The notes under the pieces are model-generated. The model was not told the origin of the DNA. It was given only the letters and a program-made list of their open reading frames with translations, and did no database searches. A stretch of DNA of 64,000 bases from Rhynchonema sp. JSB1_4 (taxonomy: Eukaryota > Nematoda > Chromadorea > Monhysterida > Xyalidae). This document shows, piece after piece, positions 27,022-39,105 of this stretch. Position 1 is the first letter of the stretch; the number at the start of each line of letters is the position of its first letter. The DNA is taken from NCBI GenBank assembly GCA_030248065.1, contig JASAMV010007124.1, forward strand, positions 62,001-126,000, read 5' to 3'. The position numbers and the translations under genes are program-made.

Positions 27022-27863
27022 TACTTTAATAATACAACGATATACCCAGGAATAACCACTATAGTTTTGGAAACCCAAAATACCGCAAGCACACCCAAAA
27101 ATACATCTACAAAGCGGTGATCAACTGTAAAACAAGCCAAAAGTAACAAAATTAGTGCACACATCGGGTAGAAGTACAGCGTAAAAACTATATTTTCGAG
27201 AACGGCCCGTATTTTTTCACTAAATCCTTTACAAGCAATGGCGTCGTGTAATCGTGCTTTTGGGAGTCAGACAAAGTTCTACCGGGCGATTTCATGGAAG
27301 AGAACCAAGCAATAAATAACGAATAGTTCCTGAAAAGCGAGCTTCCCAAAACTATAAAATCTGAAAACAAAATTTTAAAGAAGCACAATGCTAAACAAGC
27401 TTTTGTGCATTGTTGCAGCATAAGTCAGTTACTTCTTTATAATCATGGGACTCCCGCTATCAAGCACACACAAGCAGAAAGTTTCACACAGCACATCCGC
27501 AGTAAATAATAGTCTAGCCTTGCTTCATCATAAGCTGTGGCGATACTGAAGTGGTTTGGTGTTGGTGTACTGGAATTTCGAAGCAGTTTGCTTGTTGTAA
27601 AAACGAAACAGGTGGGCAGTTAGCAATTATGTACATTACATCACAATACAGCTGTGAACCTTGCGGTTTCAAGACAACAAGAAAACAATGCATAATACAT
27701 AAAAATAGTACAAACACTAAAATTTGTTTTTATCGTGCTCAGTGAAAACACGGTCGCTAGCTAGCACGCCTAGAACAAGCCAAGCCAAGCAATCAGTCGA
27801 TAAATTCAAGCCCGATTATTCCTACTGTACATTTGTACCAAACACGATAGAACCAGACGATAC

Positions 27864-28511
27864 AGGGTGGAATTTTCGGAACGGTGGAGTAAACGTCAAT
27901 TTGGTGTAAATGTCGGCGTAAGGCCGCCCTCAGACAAACGCGAAAAGCGAAAAGTTCAGCACAACAGCAACTCCCTAACCACGGCCCTAAACCACAGTAA
28001 TGCTCAAACAAAATGTTTCAGAGGCTGTTTGGCGTGCGCTGTGGATGATGACTACGCTGAAAAACTTTTCGTTTTTCACGCTTGTCTGAGGGGGCCTAAG
28101 CTCAGTCGAAAGCTCGGTCGGTGTAAGCTCGGTGTAAACATGAAACATTGCCTGCTGTTGAAGGGGAAATTGCCCATTCCTAATCGCCATTTATACTTTA
28201 CAAGCCAGTAACGTGGGCATCATAAAAGTCAGTTCACTTCGTACAAAGTCTCAAACATGTATCCAAGAGAAGCAATCTGCATCTCCTGGGTGCATGTTTG
28301 AGAGTTTATACTAAGTGATTTGACTATTGTGATGCCCACATTGCTGTCTAAACTCTTGTAAAACTAAAAGGGCGATTAGGAATGCGCAATTTCCCCTTTA
28401 ACAGGGAATGTTTCATGTTTACACCGAGCTTACACCGACCGAACTTTCGATCGAGCCACCGACCTTTACGCCCACTAGCATTTACACCGTTTCGAGCATG
28501 CCACCCACAGT
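27864..28511. mobile_element. Giant palindromic element (family K), interrupted by a Harbinger-like MITE
   Basis: The left arm (words GGTGTAAA, GCTCGGTCGGTGTAAGCTCG, GAAATTGCCCATTCC) is mirrored by the right arm from about 28370 to 28511. An inner pair (GTGGGCATCA...CAAACATG) continues the palindrome to a centre near 28278. A smaller element interrupts the left arm at 27922-28096. A related compact palindrome lies at 47510-47730. Confidence 0.75.
27922..28096. mobile_element. PIF/Harbinger-like MITE nested in palindrome K
   Basis: 175 bp with inverted ends GGCCGCCCTCAGACAA / TTGTCTGAGGGGGCC and TAA on both sides (27919-27921 and 28097-28099). Removing it restores the left arm of the surrounding palindrome, showing that it inserted later. 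Confidence 0.8.
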
Positions 28512-28786
28512 CAAAGATTCACACGCTGAACATTGCGAACGGCATGATGTTGCAAAAGACAGAAAAGTTCGCACTACAACATCCCACTAACGCATCATAA
28601 AGAGAAATGAAGTCTAAGAAAACGGCCAGAAATACCACAGACAATAAAGTGAGCTGAAAATAACCCAACAAAAGGAAATAAAACATTCTACAATACCGTG
28701 TTTGGTAATACGTACAGTATAGATGTGTAAAATATGTAAGGTCAACGATGTTGGATTAAAATTCCACATCTAAATTGGGATAGGGT

Positions 28787-31700
28787 TCATGAGAGCGCCG
28801 ATTTGGTGAGAGGTGTTGAGTCACCGGTTATGGTTGACGTGGTCGACAAGTCCATGTTTGACCCGGCACAGGTCGATGACGTCAGATGATCGTAGCACGT
28901 TTTACACACACGCACTTTCTTGTAGATCTGCTCGGCCGGCACGGCGCACTGGTAGTCCGAGCACGGGTTGCAGAATACCTTGCCGCAACTGCTGAAACAT
29001 TAGCGTCACATAGTGCAAATCGGGAGCGATTGGCGCATTCATATAACGAGGTCAAGGTGAGGTGAGTGCTGATGCAATAACGAAGTACTCAGAAACATGT
29101 ATTTTTCAATATTCACCACGTGCAATTTGCACCCAGATGTCCAAGTTTTAGGTGCACTTTGCGCCTAGAATTTCGTTACTTTGTGTCAGATGTGGAAATC
29201 TTCCCAACTAATTTTTAGGTGCAAAAATCAAATTTTAGATGCAAATTGCACTAAGTGTCTAACAGAACTGATCTAGTTTCTACCGAAGCGATGGCTTGCA
29301 TCACGAACACCCATGAGCAACTCTACAGTCATGTGCCCAAAACCGGATGGCGGCGAGCACTAAGTTCAACATTGAGCAGCGAACAGACTGACCGACAGTG
29401 ATGTTTGAACGTCATGAACCCGAATGCGGTGTCACATGCCATACAATGCGTGACGGCATGGTCGGGCACCCATCTGGTCGGCTGTGTATCTGCGGGATCC
29501 ACCGATTCCCAGGATGCATCCGACGTGCTGCCATTGGATCGCAATGAGCCCGACGTGTTGTGCGGTGACCAGCCACCACTGCAGCCATGCGTGTCCGACT
29601 GCAACAATTGCACGGTCGTTACTTAGTTGCACAAAAATATACACTGTTGAAAAACGCTACACTTGCTTGGTATTTGTGTGTTTGTGATTGTGCGATATGA
29701 CCCACGGTATTACGCAGTTCTTATGCCAGCTGCAACGTTCACCCTCGCAATGGCCTTCAATTATGACTGCATTGCCCCTTAATTTCATTGATTGTTGCTC
29801 AGCTATGCCCAGACTGTCGATTCCAGGCAGGTTGGGGATGCTACGCCTTTCATACTTTTGCCCCAGCACAACAGTTTTACCTAATGTATCCCTTCCCCGT
29901 GCGAATAGTGAAATGCAGACAGCTAGCTTCTTGCGAAACTTCATAACGCACAACTGGCCGTCGTACAGCAACCACAGCTACTTGGTGCGTATGCTGCTGA
30001 AGCTTATCAGAAGTTTAAAGAAACTTCAGTTTACACAAGCGCTGTACACAGACACTGCCTCTTCGCAGCAACGACCGCCCTATGACATAACGGCTGGACA
30101 AAAGCAACATAAAGGTAATCTCCCAGGTATGTGACAACATTTTGGAAGTTGAAACAGCCATAAATAAACTGTTAGGATCGATAAGAACATTAATGTGCAC
30201 ATCGATGGCTCGATAGTGCTCTGTAGAGGCCAAAACTTCATCCTGGCTGGTTTTTCGAACGCCACTCCACATGGCATATCCCAATAAGCTTACATATAAA
30301 AAGCAGCTACCCAAACAATGCGTCGTCTGTGTCAAACCCAGCAGAAACCTGGGTATGGTTGACCCGAGTCGAACCAGCAAACCAAACCAAAAACTAAATG
30401 CGTTGTCCGACCCCAATGCTCATGTTCACGACGCACTCCCCAGGACCACTTGAAGTATACAAGTTTGCTTTGAAAACAAAACCAGCAAACACGCACTTAT
30501 AACTAAACACAAGGAATTAAAACATGAAGAAATTATTGGGTAAACTAGTCGGATGGCGTGAAGCAAACACGCACGTCTTCTGGCTGTATGTTATGTACCC
30601 AAGTAACTAAACTGAAATGCAACCTGACGACTCCCACTGTTTTGTCCCCCATTGCTCCTTAAATTAAAATGCATAAAAAAGTATGAATTATCTGCAATTG
30701 CATATTCACCACTTCAGCAGCTGTGCATGCGAATTTGACTACAACTACAACACTGTTTTTGACCGGCCGATATGCGCCTTTTAGAGTGTGATAAAAAAAA
30801 GTCTGTCGCTGCAACTGCAACTTTACAGCGTGCAACAAATTTTGCGCCAAAGTTTCGAGATTTTTTTAAAACTGACTACAGGTAAATTCAAACAACGGAC
30901 ATGCGGCAGGCTACACAAGAAAAACTAAATGCACATATTTTAACAAGAGTAAGTCGAAAATCGTATTGGCTTTCCAGAAAACTGGCTGAAATTGGGTAAT
31001 CTGATACAGATCGATCCCATATAAATGCCCAATAAAGTAACGCAATCGTGCGATAGCTATTAAAGTTCAGGGTAATATTTACGTCCGGAAGCTAACTGTA
31101 AGGACGTCAGTTATCCAGCTCTGGTTCGTGCGTGTAACAAGCAAATACCCATCAATGCGACCAGGCCAGCTATGCAGATATGCTTGTACTTACCAACTGA
31201 AGCCTGATTTGGCACTATTGCTGGCCAACAAGACTTGAATAGACAGTCAACTATGGGACCATGCGACTACTGCCAGTCTGATATGTGAAAGTGCGTTAAA
31301 AAGTGTTTATCGGAATACGGAGTGGCATTCTGCCATGGTCATAGTATGACACGTAAACAGCACCCACCATCATCATTGCATCCAAGGTTCCGTTGGCCAT
31401 CACAATTTGTGGTCCGCCATTCGCCAACAGTGCACCATCTTTCGGCCCACCCTGTACACCAGTGCGCGCGTTGTTTTGTGCAGCGTACTGGCTGGCCGTC
31501 AAATACAGTAGTGCCTGTTTGTCCTGTGCTTGTTGATGTTTCAAGACAGCAATCTCCGCCTGTAGTCGATCGCAGGTCGTCTGCAAAATTTACGTGCTAT
31601 TGTTAGTGATGTCTACGGCTGATATGGGAGCACAGGTGTTGCGTTCACTAAAATAGATCGATAAAATAGCCAAAGCACTCGTTCTCGTTGTCATGCGTCC

Positions 31701-34700
31701 ATGTGCTCGGATCACAAAGCACATTCATTTAGTAACGCTTGATAGGCGTCATTTGGGAAAACCTCATAAAAATCTAATAAAAACGATGCGGGCTTACGAA
31801 AAACAGAAGAAACAAAAAAACGCGAAACAGATGGCAGTGCTGTCTCTGTGCCCGTGACACAAGTCAACAGCAGTCGATTGTCAACCAACGCAAACGAATT
31901 GATGTTTAACCTGCTGTTCAGCGAGTATTCGTTGCAGTTGTGTGCTCTCCGGGTCGTGCACGATCACCAGACCATCCGTGTCGATATGTGCCCGTACCTG
32001 CAGGTCCAGATCGGCTTAGTATTCGGACAAGAGAGCGTCCACCGAAATGCCAAATATGAAGCCAACCTGACTCGCATTACTCCTCCGCTCCGGCGAGACA
32101 CTGTCATTTTTGATTTCGTGCACAGTGGCGGCCACGGTCAGCATCGCGTCAACCGTCGGGCGTTTCACATTTGAGTCATTGATCTCGGTCGTGCTGGGGA
32201 GCATGTGCTGGGTAAGGATGGGCTGCTGCTGCTGTTGTTGCCCCCCATTTGTCCGGCTCAACACCGATGGGTGCAGCAGACTGAGCACGTCTTGCGCTTG
32301 TTCGGTGGAGTCTGCAAGCATAATTTGGCAGTAACTGATGTTAATTGCTGAGCAAGAACATGACACGCTAGATGCCAAGCAGTGCTGAGATGCTGAGGAA
32401 TGCAGCCAACCGTTGAGCGCGCTTTGCATATCGTGTTCATTGTGCACCATCAGTTCATGATCGCCATCGCCGTCCGCAATCGGCCGGGTGGGCGAACGTG
32501 CGTCGAAATCACCCGATGTCCTGCCATTTCCATGTCCAGTCGGCGCACTCAAACTCAAACGACGTTCCGTTGAATCGGCCAGATCATCATTGCATGAAAC
32601 ATCAGTCACTCCATTGCAGTACGACTGGGTGTGCGCGATATTGATGGGAGCGGGCACGTGGTCGGCGCCTGCAAGTCATTGCACTTACAGTTTGTCCTCT
32701 TTGTAGTCCATGAATTTTTTTAACCAAATTTAGTAGCTTTTTAGCTAGTAAATTTTTTGAAAAGCTAGCAAATTTTCAAATTTAGTAGCCTAAAAGCTAC
32801 TAAATTTTGTATGTTGGCCAAAAAAGCTAGTAAATTGGCTTTTCAGCGGCAAAAAAGCTACTAAATTTTTGATTTTACTACCTTCTTGCTACTAGCCCAT
32901 TTTGAAAAAATAAACCCTGGCAGTCCCCTGATCCCTGACCGGCAGGGAAGGTTCGCGACAAATATTTTCCAGCAAAGCAAGCATCATCACTCAAGCAGTC
33001 AACACCAAAGCAACAAAATCAAAGTTGTGTGCCACTGACCAGCAGCAGCGGGTTCAACAGCAGCGGCCGTTGTCGACATGCTGCCAGTCACACCGCTGTG
33101 GTTGTGTTCCTGCAACACATCAGGTTTTGAAAACAATTATTTCCATGCTTCGTCAGTTGGAATGCTGCAAACTCCGGCCCGATTAACGGGCCCAGGCTAA
33201 ACTGGCCCGGCCCATACCTAACCGAATGCCTAAACACCGGTTCTACCGGACCGACTTAATCATGCTCTAAAACTGGCCCGGCCCATACCTAACCGAATGC
33301 CTAAACACCGGTTCTACCGGACCGACTTAATCATGCTCTAAAACTGGCCCGGCCCATACCTAACCGAATGCCTAAACACCGGTTCTACCGGACCGACTTA
33401 ATCATGCTCTAAAACTGGCCCGGCCCATACCTAACCGAATGCCTAAACACCGGTTCTACCGGACCGACTTAATCATGCTCTATCTGCAGCGTGCTGCGAG
33501 CGAAGCCACCACTTATGTAATCGGTCTGAATCTGTGGGGTCAACGAACCTGCGTTAAACTGTCACAACTGTGTGCGCGTGGCAGACTGGTGTTCGACTTG
33601 AGCATGTTCTGCACATTCGACTCGCTGCGTTCTCTGGCCACCAGCAGACTGTCCGGATGGTCGTCCGTGCCGCCGATCGCGTACGAACCGTCCACGTAAC
33701 TGTAACGTGTTATAAATACAAAGCGTGAAACATTAACCACCCAAGCAAAAAGAGAGAACATTAATTACGTACACTTGTTTCCACAACGTGACATCGGCGA
33801 GTCTACATCGTGGCCATATGACGCCGGCCACTTTGACGTACAACGCGTTGCGCATGAGCGCACTGTGCGACCGATCGTGCAGATACGACCAGACCGAATG
33901 CGTGCGCTCATCCGTGTTCAGCTGTGATGTTTCATCGAGCGAATTGCACAGAAACGTGCCGAATAACGACGAGGTGGAGTGTTGCGCCAGCTTGCACAGA
34001 TAGACGCGCGAGAACTCGAATGCGCACGGGTATTGCTCCTGCAAGTGACAGTGATGAATATATATTTGTATGTGCCCATTTTTACCCTCCTCAAAACCCT
34101 TTTGGCGCACAGGATGCAAAACTATGTGAAACGCAAAAAATGTATTTTTTTCAGGCAAGATTTAGACCAGTAATACAATACTAGCTGGTGGGTAGTTGCC
34201 CAAACTGAACCCATTGAGCCACATACCTGCACTTGGTGCACACAGTCGAGCCATTGCATGAACACCGGCGATCGTTCGTTCTGATCCTGATTCAGGACAC
34301 CGTGACGATCCGAAAACTTATGGCCAAAATGCAACCATTCAAGTTCAATTAGCTCGCGGAAACCCTGCAAAATTACGGTTGATTGGTGGAATACATTGCG
34401 TTTGGCTCATAAAAATAGCGCGATGATACTGGAAACGTATAACACACATCTGAACATGAAAATTACTTACCGTCATTGTTCTATAGTAGGGATCGAGCAA
34501 TAATTTAGCTAAGGACACGATTTGCGTGGTTCGGTCCCAGCCATCCGAGCAGTGAACCTAAAAACGATCAAATGTGTATTTTTTTAGTGTTCTTCTTCTC
34601 AGGTCCACTGGATATATGGAAAGCACAAAATGACAGAACGAGATTTTAAAAAGCGACAGAAACAAGCAATCAGCCCGCGTGCACCCACCAGCACACATCT

Positions 34701-37700
34701 TCTCTCATCGTGTAAGGCTTCGACAACTCGGACGGCCGACGATAGAAGGCTGGCCAGATGTTGCATCCACTGGCAGTTTTGCAGGCCTTGCAACCAGCTA
34801 GAACGGAAACAAACTTGCATTAATTTTTCATTTATCCATTTGTGTGTTTATCGCAAACTCTGTCAAAAAATAAGTCATCAAGGATGAAAGACGAATAACC
34901 AACTTTTCGGATGAGGCCGGATAGAGCAGTGATCTGAGCTGTTGGAAACTGGTGCGACAATTGTGGATATTCGCCAGACCCATGAACGCAATCTCGCAGT
35001 TTTGATAGCATTCTGAAAGGACAAATGGAAATAAGTCACATGCAGCAACTTTGTTGGTCGCGAGCCATTTGCGACAAATCATGCAACCCATTTATGTTTT
35101 CAGAATATCAGACAGCAGTCATGTGATTTGTCCACATGTCACAAAAACTACGACAAGATAATAACATACATCGAAACGTGCAACGTACCGGCACTTTCAA
35201 AGCCGCCACCCTTTGCCCTGTTCGCCAGAGCGGCAGTGTACGACCGGGCATCAACAATCAGTAATGGCTTGGGGGCTGTCGTCGGCAGCACACAACTCTC
35301 TGAAATGCTCACATTCTTGGTACCAATACTTATTGACCAGATTTCCTTCTATTTCATAACAACACCGTTGGAATTCTAAGGATGTTGAATAACGTCGGAT
35401 GTGTACACTTGGACCCAAAAGCAATTCACGAGAAAACCAGCTAACACAAAGAGAAAATCACTTTCTGAAATCATTAAGCCCCGATAATAGGCACACGAAC
35501 ACAAACAAGCACCGACTAACGTACCAGTGACAACCGACGTCAAGGTGGTCGACGCCCCATCCCCGGTGGGCACATGTCCGTTTGAGGTGCCCCCATTTTG
35601 TTGTGGCCCAACTGGTCGTGGTGTACTGTTCGACACCGCATCAACCACTGACGCCAGTAATGTTTCATCGCCCTCACTACGCCAGCCGAGAATGCCGACA
35701 CCCGGCTGACCGCTGCGCAATAAGACCACACCTGCAGCAAAGGGAAAAGTGTTACTGATACCTGTTTGTTGTTGAACTTCTCACATGATCAGGACCGCCG
35801 TCCATAATCAGTCGATTAAAATTTTTGTACAACTGCGCACGCCAGAGCAGTAAGAACAATCAAGCTTCACGTTCGCAGTGATCGAAAATGTCGGGGATCG
35901 ATCTTTTACCGCTGACCACTGGCAGACTGAGAGCCAGGCATCGAATCGGGGGGAGGGGTTACCCGCCATCTACTTTTTTTGGTGATCATTACTGAGAGCT
36001 AAAACAATTTTCAATGTATGCCGTAGTTTGATTAGCCAACCTGTGCGTTTACTCCTCCACACCACCACAGGCAGTCGACCATAGAAGCGAAACTTGCCAC
36101 TGTCTTTGATGTGCCGATCAGTGGCGCCACGCGGCAGAATCCATTTACGCGGGTACGAAGAGCAGACGCTGCAAATTGGAGTGTGCTGCGTAGAAGAGGG
36201 GTGAAAAGCTAGGAAACCACAAACATAGTGATGCACACGCCTTCATGGCATCGAAGTCGGGTTTTGGAGATTTTCGGAGAAGTGCAAATCCGACCAGCAC
36301 AAAAGTTGCTGCTATTATAGACGTTCAAACAACTTAAAAAACCACGGTCGGACCCCCGATACATAGCAAAGTGCCCACCGGCATACAAAAACATTGCACG
36401 GCATCCGCAACCACAAGACGACAAAGGCACAAATTATGACGCACCTGAAGTCCGTGTTCACATCCGATACCGTCCAAACGTCTCTGTCAAAGCCGAGTCT
36501 TCGGAATTCACTTTCAACCAATTGCGGGGTGATGTGACTCGTCTGGGTGTCACGCAGAATCTGTAACTTACATTTGCATGGTGTTTGCAATTGAGATGAG
36601 ATAAAAGATTTTCTCAAAAAACAGCATGAAAAACATTATTTTACTTGGAGACAGCAATTACTCGAGTGCAGACTATACTTGCGTATTTTTCCGCAAAATA
36701 TATTTTTGGAAAAAAACCGTTTTTTTTCCGAAAAAAAAACCGTTCTTTTTCCAAATATTTTTCCAGTACTTAAGGATACCCATGGTCCAAAAACGCCTAT
36801 TTTGGAGAAAATTTTGTCGGGAAATGGCCTGAAACAGGCTAAAAATGCACTTGGAGATTAAAAAGTGCTCATTTTGAACTGTTTAGCACCGATTTACATT
36901 GGATTTGACAACATTCTTTCGCAACCTTTGAAAATATTTCTGAAATTTTTGGAAAAAAACCGTTTTTTTTCAAAAATTGCCACTTGGAAAAATTTCCGGA
37001 AAAATAAAAACGTATTTTTCCGGGCCTCGGAAAAAAACGGTTTTTTTTCGGTTTTTTCCGAAAAAAACGGTTTTTTTCCGGCCCGCAAGTATAGTGCAGA
37101 CCAACCATGGCAATGGGGTGACTGTTGGACATGTTGGTGTTTAAGCACCAGGCGTAGAAGGCCAATGCGAACACATCCTCTCTCGCACGAGCACCGGCCA
37201 CCACCGATGTCAACTCTTTGTACCACATCAAACACGTTTGGTTGTTTTGAGCGAGAATTCTACAATTATCCTGCTTTTATTGTCGACGTTTTGGTTATGA
37301 ATTCGAATGTTTTCAGGATGCTATTAGGAAACCATTGATTTGTGTGTCTCAGATTGAAAATGCGATAACGAAAGTTGCGAACCACATCAGAACACTAATC
37401 ATAAAGCAACACCGCACCGAAACATGCGTCCATCTTTGCACAAGACCAACAACGAGAACAGATCTCTGGCCTCCACCGCGTCGATAACGGCCACGGGCAC
37501 GTTGTAGAATCCATGTTTGCGACCGACGAACACAAACAGACGATAGTTGGTCAGGTAGATCGTGCCGTCGTTCTGCAGCGGAGGAACAGTCGTGAACGAA
37601 AAAAGAGAAAAAACCAACGATATCAACTTCTGGTGGACAAGCGGGACGCTGGTCAGTTTTAGTTGTTTTGTGGCTGCATTTCTGACAGGGTTTATCGTCA

Positions 37701-39105
37701 TATATGTTGTTCATCGAAGCCAAGAAAAAATATTACGCTGGTCTAGTGATGTAGCTGAGGTCGGGTTGGGGTAGTATACCTCCCGATATCCTGCAAAATC
37801 CCGCCCTCCCTCAAAATAAGTGCGCCTTGCCGATCACAAAATTCTTCGCCTAACGAAGTACCATTCCGAACTTGATATGGCCCGTCCCGCATCCATTTGG
37901 CCACACACCGACACAATAGCACATACCTGTATGCTGCCATAACTGTGCACAGATTCGCCGGGCAACAGACAGAACGGTGGTTGAACACCGGGTGGCGGGC
38001 TGCCCACTTGGTCAGTACCGATCAATCGACTGCTGCATTGCGTCGACGTGCTCTGCTGCTGAAACGATCGGTAATCAATAATATTTGAACATGAAGGAAA
38101 CTTGTGCATGGCCGCCGTTTTGGCTGATTGCTGTTCTACGACGGACAACTGAGTGACGTCATATTCGGGATTAACGGTGCACGTGCACGCTCATGACAAG
38201 TCTTAGTTACGATCGCTTTCGCAAATTATGGTTCACCAGAATCGGACACTATCTGACAGGCATGTGCGCACCGCACAGATACAATACAGATACGTAGCAA
38301 GAAGCTAGTAAAATCAAAAATTTAGTAGCTTTTTTGCCGCTGAAAAGACAATTTACTAGCTTTTTTGGCCAACATACAAAATTTAGTAGCCTTTAGGCTA
38401 CTAAATTTGAAAATTTACTAGCTTTTCAAAAAATTTAGTAGCTAAAAAGCTACTAAATTTGGTTAAAAAAATCCATGGATACAATACAACACAGTTGAGG
38501 GAATGATGGTGTCACCTGGTCACAAGTGGGAGTGGCATGTTCATCCGCATCAATGCTGCGTCTTGGTGACGAGTCAGACTGTTCGGACGTGCCTGAACTC
38601 GACGTGCATGGCTGTTCACAACCGCCATTCGTTGTCGACGCGTCGCAATCGATCTGCAATGCGTTGGGGATGATGTTTCATTGACACAATGGTTGTCTGT
38701 CAGACCGATCATCCAGAAACACAGCGACAATGATCTGCACCACTAAACGTTCAATTTGCAAATGTTAGCCTTATCTAAGGGCACAAACTAGACGTGAAAT
38801 TAACATGAAATAGGAAACTGGCGTTGCCGCCATGCTTCAAAAGCACAACATGATATTGAAATAACAACAACAGATTGGCTCACCTCTCCCCTGCTTGAAA
38901 TGCGTTTCGGACTCTTCAACGGGTATGCATCACTGGCATGCACGTGCACCAGGCTGCCTGGCTGCAAGTTCTCCCCGCTGGTGTTGTTCGGGTCGGGACT
39001 GGCCGAACTCGAACCCGGTATAGCCACCGAGTCGGATATGGCCGATGGCATGGCGATAGGCACACTGGCTCCAATATGGTTGGCTGCGCCAGGTGCAATC
39101 AATTG
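28787..39105 (-). CDS. MTMR3/4-like: Myotubularin-related phosphoinositide 3-phosphatase, MTMR3/4 class with FYVE finger
   Basis: Removes the 3-phosphate from PI3P and PI(3,5)P2 on endosomal/autophagic membranes. Exons from 5' to 3' (approximate): 38884-39105, 38516-38653, 37927-38058, 37413-37572, 37107-37188, 36445-36560, 36041-36168, 35525-35731, 35189-35267, 34900-35012, 34697-34797, 34471-34557, 34227-34364, 33773-34038, 33549-33699, 33040-33109, about 32400-32668, 32067-32311, 31911-31997, 31460-31580, 29393-29598, 28787-28991. The GRAM/PH part holds [10 protein letters not shown] and [10 protein letters not shown]; the phosphatase holds [36 protein letters not shown] and the intact catalytic loop [10 protein letters not shown] (34471-34557). 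A low-complexity linker with polyQ, a coiled coil ([14 protein letters not shown]) and a FYVE domain (WVPDH, Cxx[21 protein letters not shown]) follow. This domain order is that of MTMR3/MTMR4. The 5' end is uncertain: upstream coding exons may exist beyond 39105. Confidence 0.92.
29599..31459. other. Intron of the myotubularin gene
   Basis: 1.9 kb between the FYVE exon and the coiled-coil exon. It contains open frames (for example 30015-30416 on the - strand, hydrophobic) with no family signature. No repeat of note was seen. Confidence 0.55.
32708..32929. mobile_element. hAT-like MITE with TTTAGTAGCT words, copy 1
   Basis: AT-rich segment built from alternating AAATTTAGTAGC and GCTAGTAAATTT words, with ends CATGAATTTTTTTAACC and (complement) CAGGGTTTATTTTTTC. 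It is the inverted copy of 38287-38478. Both lie in introns of the myotubularin gene, in opposite orientation. The target duplication of this copy is degraded. Confidence 0.7.
33201..33484. repeat. 71-bp tandem repeat, four copies
   Basis: Four near-identical units with a period of exactly 71 bp (ACTGGCCCGG recurs at 33201, 33272, 33343 and 33414). Each unit holds the palindromic words CACCGGTTCTACCGG. The array sits in the intron just 3' (in gene sense) of the 33549-33699 coding exon. Confidence 0.92.
36674..37092. mobile_element. MITE with 9-bp flanking duplication, inserted beside a myotubularin splice donor
   Basis: 419 bp flanked by direct copies of AGTGCAGAC (36665-36673 and 37093-37101), with inverted ends TATACTTGCG / CGCAAGTAT. 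The interior is built of AAAAAACCG/CGGTTTTTT words. The ambiguous boundary makes the duplication 8 or 9 bp, fitting hAT or Mutator. A relative with the same interior words occurs at 63766-64000. Confidence 0.8.
38287..38478. mobile_element. hAT-like MITE with TTTAGTAGCT words, copy 2
   Basis: 192 bp with a perfect 8-bp duplication ATACAATA at 38279-38286 and 38479-38486. Body made of AAATTTAGTAGC / GCTACTAAATTT words, inverted relative to the copy at 32708-32929. Lies just downstream (gene sense) of the donor of the 38516-38653 exon. A fragment with the same words is at about 55800-55850. Confidence 0.85.

Larger units (their letters stand above)
23833..28786. other. Convergent spacer between FGF and myotubularin genes
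   Basis: Tail-to-tail spacer of about 5 kb holding both 3' UTRs. A possible FGF polyadenylation signal AATAAA occurs at 25616-25621 at the end of an AT-rich stretch. The rest is mostly inverted-repeat elements (24304-24543, 26127-26279, 26403-26668, 26842-27021, 27864-28511), listed separately. No coding gene was recognised. Confidence 0.55.

Noticed and set aside
33439..33699. 86-codon open frame on the + strand
   Set aside because: Antisense to the myotubularin exon 33549-33699, whose - strand reading ([19 protein letters not shown]) fits the family and has proper splice sites.
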